Assembly (NCBI GenBank): GCA_947179155.2
Contig: OX359264.1
Span: forward strand, 54,990,702 to 55,054,701
Direction: 5' to 3'
From: Hedera helix
Taxonomy: Eukaryota > Streptophyta > Magnoliopsida > Apiales > Araliaceae
DNA: 64,000 nt
Part shown: positions 57,345 to 64,000 of the stretch, in pieces
Layout of the letters: each line of letters starts with the position of its first letter
How positions within the stretch are numbered: position 1 is the first letter of the stretch
Program-made: the position numbers and the translations under genes
The notes under the pieces: generated by a model
The model's database searches: none
Seen by the model: only the letters and a program-made list of their open reading frames with translations
Told to the model about the DNA's origin: nothing

Positions 57345-57969
57345 AGTGTCTTAGTTGAGCAACTAAAATTATTTTAACTTTATTTTTGTCAAAAAATCTA
57401 TTCAACTGCCTATATTTACAAAAATCGATAAAATAATAGTGAACATGCTTTTGTACAAACATTTTAAAATATAGTATATTTTCGAAACATGATTACGATA
57501 TTACTTTATGATTTATAAATTAGAAACATCTCCTTATATAGTCACAAGGCCAAACAACTGTAGGCTAAAATCAAATAATGGTACGTTAAGATTTACTATC
57601 TAGAATCATCATTTAAAATATTTATAAAATAAAAATATAGTAATTATACATATAAAACTAAAAGACTATTAAAAATCTTGATACGTAAAAGAAGATTATA
57701 GAATATCACCTAATGTAGCCAAATGAGTTACTATGCATGTCAAGTCACTGATATAACATAATCATAATCTCGTTGAAAACCACTCCTAGTGTACTCCGTA
57801 TTATGTAAAGTGATATTTTCTATTTTCAATTTCATTTCACATACTGTATTGAACCATGATTTAAGTAACATTCAACTAATAATTTGAATTAATTATCTTC
57901 CATTTTATAAGCAGTGTGGAATAGTACTTATGAGTAGTTTAATTACTAGCATGAAGAAAGAAGAATGTA

Positions 57970-58008
<39 letters not shown>

Positions 58009-58599
58009 TGAAACTGAACCCGGGTATCTATCAACAGGTGATGGAATGGGTGATCAGGGAAAGACCCTACAGGGCAAAGCAACTGGACTAGTCCAATATA
58101 CTGGAATTCACCACTAAGCTTCACGGGGTTTAGCAAGGTGAGAGAGACTCCTCTTGCGTCCCATCCGAGATCCAAACCGTGTAATCGCATGCTTGGATAT
58201 GGGAGAAATAACCCTTTCATTTGCTTACATGAGATAAATGAGGGAACTTGGTCATCCTTTCAAACACATGTAAAGAACAGGTACTCTTTGCACCAAATGA
58301 GTCCATGCCCAACACCGTATAAAGAACAAGTATATGGGAAACAACTCAAAAATCTCAAATGGGCCAGCTGATGTTGCTAGTATTTCTTCTTATAGCCGAA
58401 TGAGTTGAGACAACTCGAGCATGCAAACAGTAATCCTTCTAAGTAAACAAAGGTTCTTTCGGCTTTTAAGTTGTTTTATCAAATTAATGCGCTTAGGTCT
58501 CTAGAACTTGGACAGATTTAAAAGAACATGAAAGAACAATTACAATAATATTTCATCACAACTGGCAAAGAACAAAGGTGAAAACTTTGTTCCTCAATT
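57345..58599. other. Spacer with G(37) tract; OEP16 3' flank
   Basis: A run of 37 G lies at 57970-58006, followed by TTTGAAACTGAACCCGGGTAT and a more balanced ~300-base segment without a recognised family. 58317-58467 is copy 2 of the dispersed repeat. The last ~130 bases are probably OEP16 3' UTR. ORFs at 57939 and 58138 are not convincing. Confidence 0.45.
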
Positions 58600-60501
58600 T
58601 TACGTGAGATAGTTGATGAACTCTGCAGCAGTTGCGACAGCCCCTCCTGTGATGGCATCCATTACAATTTTGTCCCTGTTGTTTTTGCTGGCTGCAGATA
58701 TCAGAGCCCCGGTGAGTGCACCGCCAATCATTGCATTCTTCTGCAACACAAGAAAGGAAATACTCCTATGTTACAGTCGATTGATCAATTTAAAACTAAT
58801 AGACTGGAAAAATAGCAATGATCATCAGCATTAATATCTATAGATCCTTAAGTGAGATTGCTTAAGCTCGAAAGAGGATCTATAATATGAAAGATATCTA
58901 ATAAAGCACATCAAAAAGTACCCAGTCTCTGGTGCCACGAATCCTCTCCATTCCATAATCCATTCCAACATATACCCCAGCTACTGTTCCTGTTGAGGCA
59001 ATTAAGGAATTCTTAGGGTAATTCCTCAGAATCAAAAAACCAAAAAATAATCAGAGGAACCAATTAGTGTCCTAGTTTCTCATGTGTTATCAGATCCATA
59101 ATGAATGACACTTACCCCAATAAGCACCTTCTTTACACATTTTCTTTAGCTGCAACAAAAGTAACCCTGTTAGATTTATCCTTTGATACTGCTCAATTTT
59201 CTTTAAAAAAACAGTGGAAATGTACATCAGTCTTGCAAAACATTCAAGACTACAAGAAACAAATGGTTTAAAAGAAATTGACACTAGAAAGCTGAGCAGA
59301 TTATGGAATGGAAAGCACCATACACACCAAGCACAAAAAGTGTTCCATACTGTGGCACCCCAGAGAATTCACTATTGTAGTACAAGATATAAGCTAGGAG
59401 GGAAAGAACAACACTTGAACCATGTAATAATTTCCTTGAGGGAATATATACTAACTAATGACAGCCGATAGTATTTTCTTCCTTTGGGTATGTACTAGGA
59501 AATATCATCTCTTGCATTGGTATAAATTGCAAATGCTTGAAAGTGAAAGAAAGGCACAAGTTTCGTTGAGTAATTTTTTCAGTCGCACCACAAAGAGTTC
59601 CATACTATAGAAATAGGATTATCCTAACTTATAAGGACCAGATTCAGAAGTTTACATGTATCCACCTCAACAAAAGAAAGTTTTTTACTCCCCCAACTAG
59701 GTCACCCTCAGGTCAGTTGATAGAAATAGTGTTCCTCCCCCATTAAATAGGTTCAAGCCAGCATAAAATGGTTTACATGCTGCATAACAAATTCATACAG
59801 GCAGAGCACCATTTATATGATTAAAAGTAAATAACATAATTCAATTGAAGAATCTCACCGACTGCTCAAAATTGTGATGTGAAATATCCCCTGCAAAACC
59901 CAATTCCATCAAAACAATTAACCAAAAACACTCTCCAAAAAGAAAACATCAAACAATTCAACCATGAAGTTAATTATTAATATTCCAAATACTCATCACT
60001 TAATTAAAAAGTCAAGAAATCTAGTTTTGTCCAATCATGCCCGGCGACATCCCCCAAGTTCTAACAATGCCATATATACCATACAGCTGGTTGCTTTTCA
60101 ATTTATATATACGAAGTAAAAAAATTACTATCATTTAAATATAATTAAACAAGTCATCAAAAGCAACTAAGCAATGGGGTAAACCTCGTTTGACAATATG
60201 GTAAGTTTCCTCTGCAACTGTTTTGGCCGCAGCAACCTGAGAAATGAAAAACGAAGAGAACCCATTTACAATAAATAATGATCAAATAATTAATAATCTA
60301 ATAAAACAAAGAGAACCCATTTACAATAATGATCAAATGATTAATAATCTGATCAAAGAGAGAACTAATAAGTAAAAGAGGTGAGAGAATCAAACAAAAT
60401 GTAAAAAATAATTATACGGCGCCGATCTTCAAGAAACCGTCGACGGTGTGATTGAGAAGAGGATTGCCCGTATCCACTATCACATCCACGCTCCGTGTCA
60501 T
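58600..60501 (-). CDS. OEP16: Outer envelope pore protein 16 (chloroplast OEP16-1 type)
   Basis: Six exons on the minus strand join in frame: 60501-60418, 60236-60185, 59890-59859, 59149-59116, 58989-58922 and 58740-58600, giving 136 residues (the family is usually about 146). The start MTRSVDVIVDTGNPLLNHTV matches the OEP16 N-terminus, followed by DGFLKIGA, AAAKTVAEETYHIVKRG, LKKMCKEGAYWGT, AGVYVGMDYGMERIRGTRDW and the membrane helix region KNAMIGGALTGALISAAS. It ends in a second glycine/alanine-rich helix (DAITGGAVATAAEF). OEP16 is a PRAT-family, four-helix channel of the plastid outer envelope, linked to amino-acid transport and, in barley and Arabidopsis work, to PORA import. All introns are GT..AG. 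It is the only Met-initiated start matching the family. Confidence 0.93.
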
Positions 60502-61683
60502 TCTTCCAATCGTCCTTCTTTCTCGCACACACCCCGGCACTCTTTTGCTGATTACAGTCTTTTTTTATTGTTACGATAGAATATAGATCTTCCTTGTTTT
60601 TTAGGCCCTTTCTGTCGCTTATTACCAACTTGAAGAAATATCTAAATTTTTATTACTAACTTGAAAAAATATCTAGCACAATTATTTTATTAAAAGAAAA
60701 TTATTATAAAAATAAATTGTTATGTTTGATAAATACTCTTTCGATAAAAATTTTGATTAATTTTTTATTCATATTAAAAAATATATAATAAAATTATTTG
60801 TAATAAAAAGAATTTTTATCTTAAAACGAAATAAAAAAACACTATATATTATGACATAGGAGAGAAGCTAAGAAAAAAAGTCAAAAAACACTAATTAAAA
60901 TTTCATATTAATCTTAATTTAAATTAAATATAAAGTTAGTCTGTTTGACTTATATTCCTAAGTATATTTATTACTTTCTCACCCCCTTTTTCTTTAAATA
61001 TATAATTAAAATTTTAAATAATTTATAAATTGAAATATAAATATTTGAATTTTGTTTACATTGTACTCGGTTTATAATTTATTTTAAATAACTTAAAATA
61101 AATATTAATTTTTTAATTTGTTTGAGAGCATCGAGAAAAGTGCAAAATGATTACACAATCCAAGGTTTAGCACAATTCTCGAAGAGTTCTTGCTTCCAAA
61201 ATCATGTCGGTCAGTCGGTGGAGGAATACATATAGTAATTAACCTTTTTCTTTGCTTAAGTTTTCACCCATGTATTATTTCAAAAATTGTCTTCTTTTTA
61301 ATATGTAAAATAATACCATCTCTTTAAATTTAGAAAATTGATGTTTTTACACTAATTTTTATTATTTTTATATTATTTTTTAATATTTGTCCAACCGTAA
61401 AGAAATGTTAGGGGTGTATTTAATTTAAAATTTAGTTTAGGGTGAAAATTAGATTTGTCAAATAGTTTGGGGTAACAAATAGATTTTGAAATACTTTGTG
61501 TTACAAATTGCACTTTAGTTGCCAAATAATGACTACCACACTAGACGACGTCATTTTGCGTTTCGGCAGTTGCTCTCACTTTGTTCAGGATTCTAGGGTT
61601 CATTGCAAACATCTCGTATAAAGTTTAAGAGAACTCAAAGCATAAAACCCTAGATCGCAAGTTTCAGAAATTTATAGCTAACC
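60502..61683. promoter_or_regulatory. Shared divergent promoter region of OEP16 and TIM9
   Basis: OEP16 (minus) and TIM9 (plus) are head to head with 1,182 bases between start codons. The first ~150 bases next to OEP16 and the last ~170 next to TIM9 are of higher complexity and are the likely leaders and promoters. The middle (60650-61480) is very AT-rich. TIM9's leader includes ACGACGTCATTTTGCG (TGACGTCA-like, CRE/ABRE-type core GACGTCA) near 61548. No gene is seen within. Confidence 0.55.
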
Positions 61684-61778
61684 ATGGACAAAAACATGCT
61701 AGGAGACCTTGCATCTCTTCCTCAAGAAGATCAGGCTAAAATGGCTTCCATGATAGACCAGCTCCAAATCCGCGACAG
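61684..61778 (+). CDS. TIM9: Tim9 small translocase subunit, first exon (partial gene)
   Basis: The exon encodes MDKNMLGDLASLPQEDQAKM and ASMIDQLQIRD, then a split codon at the donor AG/GTATAT (61779). This matches the N-terminus of plant Tim9, an ~93-residue intermembrane-space chaperone that works with Tim10 to escort carrier precursors to TIM22. The twin CX3C motifs that bind the chaperone fold would be in the following exon, which I did not find before the window ends at 64000, so the first intron exceeds 2.2 kb. Continuation of the frame past the donor gives only a hydrophobic read-through peptide. Confidence 0.82.
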
Positions 61779-62280
61779 GTATATGCATCTTACTATAGCT
61801 CTCTCTATTTATATACTTGTTTATATATTTTGTGTGTGTATATATATGCCTTCAAGTATTCTAATAAGCTTCAATGACAAATTCGAGAGGTAAGAGGAAG
61901 GGTCATTAGAAATGTGTCTTTTAGCATTTTTTTCTCTCTCAGTTCTATTGTTTCAGAATATTGTTATCTATGGAATGAACTTAGATAACTTGAAGATAGA
62001 GAAATTAGCATTTCATTCACACTTTCTTTTTTGTTGTGTATATGTGACATCTGTTGTTTTTGCTTTGTATATGTGACTTCTGTTGTAAAAGAAGGTTTAT
62101 TAAAGAATGTCTAAGATTGTCATGATTTACCAAATTATCTAAAGATACTTATCTTACCTCATAATACTACGAATACTAGTATGTTTTTTGTGAGGTTTCT
62201 TTATCCTGAAATCCAAATTAAATTGTGCTTTTGAACCTTACTGAAATTATCAAACTGACTTTATCAGTACGTCTTCAAGT

Positions 62281-62984
62281 CTATATATAAAGCATACTTT
62301 TTGAGCAGTGGATATTTTAGCTGGCAGAGTTTTAACAAGATCTAAATGCCAAATTGCATACAAGTCGCCACCTAAGAGAGCGTGTCAATTTCTTAGAGAA
62401 AACTTTACTCCTTCAAAATGCCTAATCTCTTTCTTCCCTGTCTATCCATATCTTGCAATGTATAGTGAGTTGTTATTCAACAAGAATATATGCTAGTTTC
62501 AAAGGTTTCCTCTCACATGAATAGTAGGTGACATCATACTCATGTGAGAGGCGAACTTGTGAAGCTAGCATAATAATTTGTGAAATTAGTTGTCACAAAA
62601 ATTAATTTATATAAATACTTTTGATATCTGTCTATATATAAAGCATAATTTTTGAGCAGTGGATATTTTAGCTGGCAGAGTTTTAACAAGATCTAAATAC
62701 CAAATTGCATACAAGTCGCCACCTAAGAAAGTGTGTCAATTTCTTAGAGAAAACTTTACTCCTTCAAAATGCCTAATCTCTTACTTCCCTGTCTATCCAT
62801 ATCTTGCAATGTATAGTGAGTTGTTATTCAACAAGAATAAATGCTAGTTTCAAAGGTTTCCTCTCACATGAATAGTAGGTGACATCATACTCATGTGAGA
62901 GGCGAACTTGTGAAACTAGCATAATAATTTGTGAAATTAGTTGTCACAAAAATTAATTTATATAAATACTTTTGATATCTGTCT
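62281..62984. repeat. 351-bp tandem duplication in the TIM9 intron
   Basis: Copy 1 (62281-62631) and copy 2 (62632-62982) start CTATATATAAAGCATA and end CTTTTGATATCTGTCT, with only about ten differences, so the duplication is recent. Each copy carries a hairpin (ATGCTAGTTTCAAAGG and CCTCTCACATGA against TCATGTGAGAGG and CTTGTGAAGCTAGCAT) at 62490-62572 and 62841-62923. Each also has a 62-codon ORF with nearly identical translation, which I treat as non-genic. Confidence 0.93.
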
Positions 62985-63395
62985 CCATAGCTTCAAACGT
63001 CTATGCTGTTGAGAGAAAATTTGTACTCCTAACCAACTTTATTTGAACACTTGCCTTTGAGTGTTTTCTCCATTGATTTTAGACGTGTTAAAAAGCACAT
63101 TTATATATTATATTTTTTCTGTATTCTTAATATAGTTTTAGACTATAATATATAACTCAGCACAGCAATACTTTTATCTCAAACTAGTTAGTTAGTCTGA
63201 AAATGAATCTCATATGTAAATGTAAAGCAGAACTATACAAATATTTCAAAATTTTGAACACATGAAATATAATTTTTGATTTTTCTTAAAAAAAATCCAT
63301 GCCAAAAAAAAAAAACAAGTGGGCTTATAACATTGGACAGATGCAGTATATTTTACTAGCCTATGTTGGCTGTATCTTGTGGTTCTACATTTTTT

Positions 63396-63927
63396 TTTGG
63401 CTTCTCAAACCATGTTCTTTGGGTTACATAATTGCTCGTGTTGTGTGACATTCTTACACCGAAGCCAGAATAATGTTCTCCTCAATACCAGTGCAGGTTC
63501 TATATTGCATATGGACGTTAAGGGAACAACATCATGGATCGATGCAATTATTACATTCACATACATGTTAAATTGTCAATGTAATCTTATTTAGCCTTGA
63601 TGTCAACTTATTTCCCTGATTTTAATTTTCGTTGTGTTCTATAAGATTGAACTTGTACTTCAACTCTTATACATGAGATGTTCTTTGAAGTCTCTTCGTA
63701 GCTTGGAACTTCTTGCTGTTGCTAGCAAATTGGTATAATGATAATACAAGTCTAAGGTATTGATTACTGATTGAATCCTATGGTTAACCTTTTTTGGCTT
63801 CTCAAACCACATTCAGTGTGTTACATACTTGATTTTTGGTCATGTGACTTATTGTGAAGCCAGAATAATGTTCTCCTCAATACCGGTGCAAGATTTATGT
63901 TGCATCTGGACGTTAAGGGAACAACAT
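63396..63927. repeat. Direct repeat pair ~398 bp apart in the TIM9 intron
   Basis: TTTTGGCTTCTCAAACCA, GCCAGAATAATGTTCTCC, TCAATACC(A/G)GTGCA and GGACGTTAAGGGAACAACAT occur in the same order at 63396-63532 and 63794-63927. Copies differ by roughly 20%, so this duplication is older than the 351-bp one next to it. Confidence 0.85.
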
Positions 63928-64000
63928 TTGTGTATTACTGCCATGGTTATAAACTTGTACAAGGTGTCAACATATTCTTATTTATCCTTGTATGTGAACA

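Larger units (their letters stand above)
61779..64000 (+). other. Long first intron of TIM9 with duplicated segments
   Basis: No second TIM9 exon (expected to start with the RMYNSLVERCF-like block) is visible. Most of the sequence consists of the 351-bp tandem duplication (62281-62984) and the ~135-bp direct repeat pair (63396-63532 and 63794-63927). Confidence 0.6.

Noticed and set aside
62308..62496. Second exon of TIM9 suggested by a MYSELL-like word
   Set aside because: The surrounding residues do not match the Tim9 twin CX3C region and no suitable splice acceptor precedes it.
62308..62847. Two near-identical 62-codon ORFs
   Set aside because: They lie in the intronic 351-bp duplication; similarity is explained by the recent duplication and there is no start context or family.

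Overview
The window is nuclear DNA from a flowering plant, almost certainly a eudicot. Genes are intron-rich with GT..AG junctions, spacers are very AT-rich, and transposons are abundant. The proteins are plant-specific: a fasciclin-like arabinogalactan protein, a TRM/DUF4378 protein, type 2 metallothioneins and the plastid envelope pore OEP16. I could not place the species more finely. Exon boundaries were read by eye from splice sites, reading frame and family knowledge; no search was run.

Layout. 0-2.4 kb: a Stowaway MITE and, on the minus strand, a single-exon FLA4/SOS5-type gene. 2.4-11.9 kb: gene-poor, with captured gene debris (a fragment of a SUD1/CER9-like E3 ligase gene and an acidic coding fragment), several hairpin MITEs and an ~885 bp foldback element. 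12.7-16.4 kb: a four-exon TRM32-like gene, followed in the same orientation (17.7-19.9 kb) by a five-exon mitochondrial-type Obg GTPase gene. 25.1-25.5 kb: a three-exon type 2 metallothionein gene. 27.9-28.1 kb: a copy of its promoter and leader without any coding region. 28.7-30.2 kb: a hAT-like element.

30.4-51.0 kb is a nested retrotransposon block. It holds a ~3 kb Sirevirus-like LTR (A), split by a large solo-LTR-like element (C, TSD GCATT), which is itself split by a 2.7 kb solo LTR (D, TSD ATGTA). Next comes a Sirevirus-type Copia element (B): a truncated 5' LTR, a PBS, a gag-pol frame of 5.2 kb with seven internal stops, a broken envelope-like third ORF, a PPT and a 1,458 bp 3' LTR. 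It is followed by a trinucleotide satellite. 53.4-54.1 kb: a second type 2 metallothionein gene with fewer cysteines. 54.5-58.5 kb: repeats, including a complete 592 bp hAT MITE with perfect 8-bp TSDs. 58.6-60.5 kb: a six-exon OEP16 gene on the minus strand. 61.7 kb: the first exon of a Tim9 gene on the plus strand, divergent from OEP16. The rest of Tim9 lies beyond the window, and its first intron holds two separate duplications.

The genes are ordinary housekeeping or structural genes: cell wall signalling, cytoskeleton, mitochondrial ribosome assembly, metal and redox buffering, and organelle import. They do not form a pathway. The clearest logic is historical: a small metallothionein cluster was copied and then separated by about 25 kb of nested transposons. 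No prokaryote-style system, CRISPR array, rRNA gene or tRNA gene was recognised. The most unusual structure is a short complementary motif pair (ATCGTAGAG / CTCTACGAT) scattered through both Sirevirus LTR families and also through the element's internal and coding regions.
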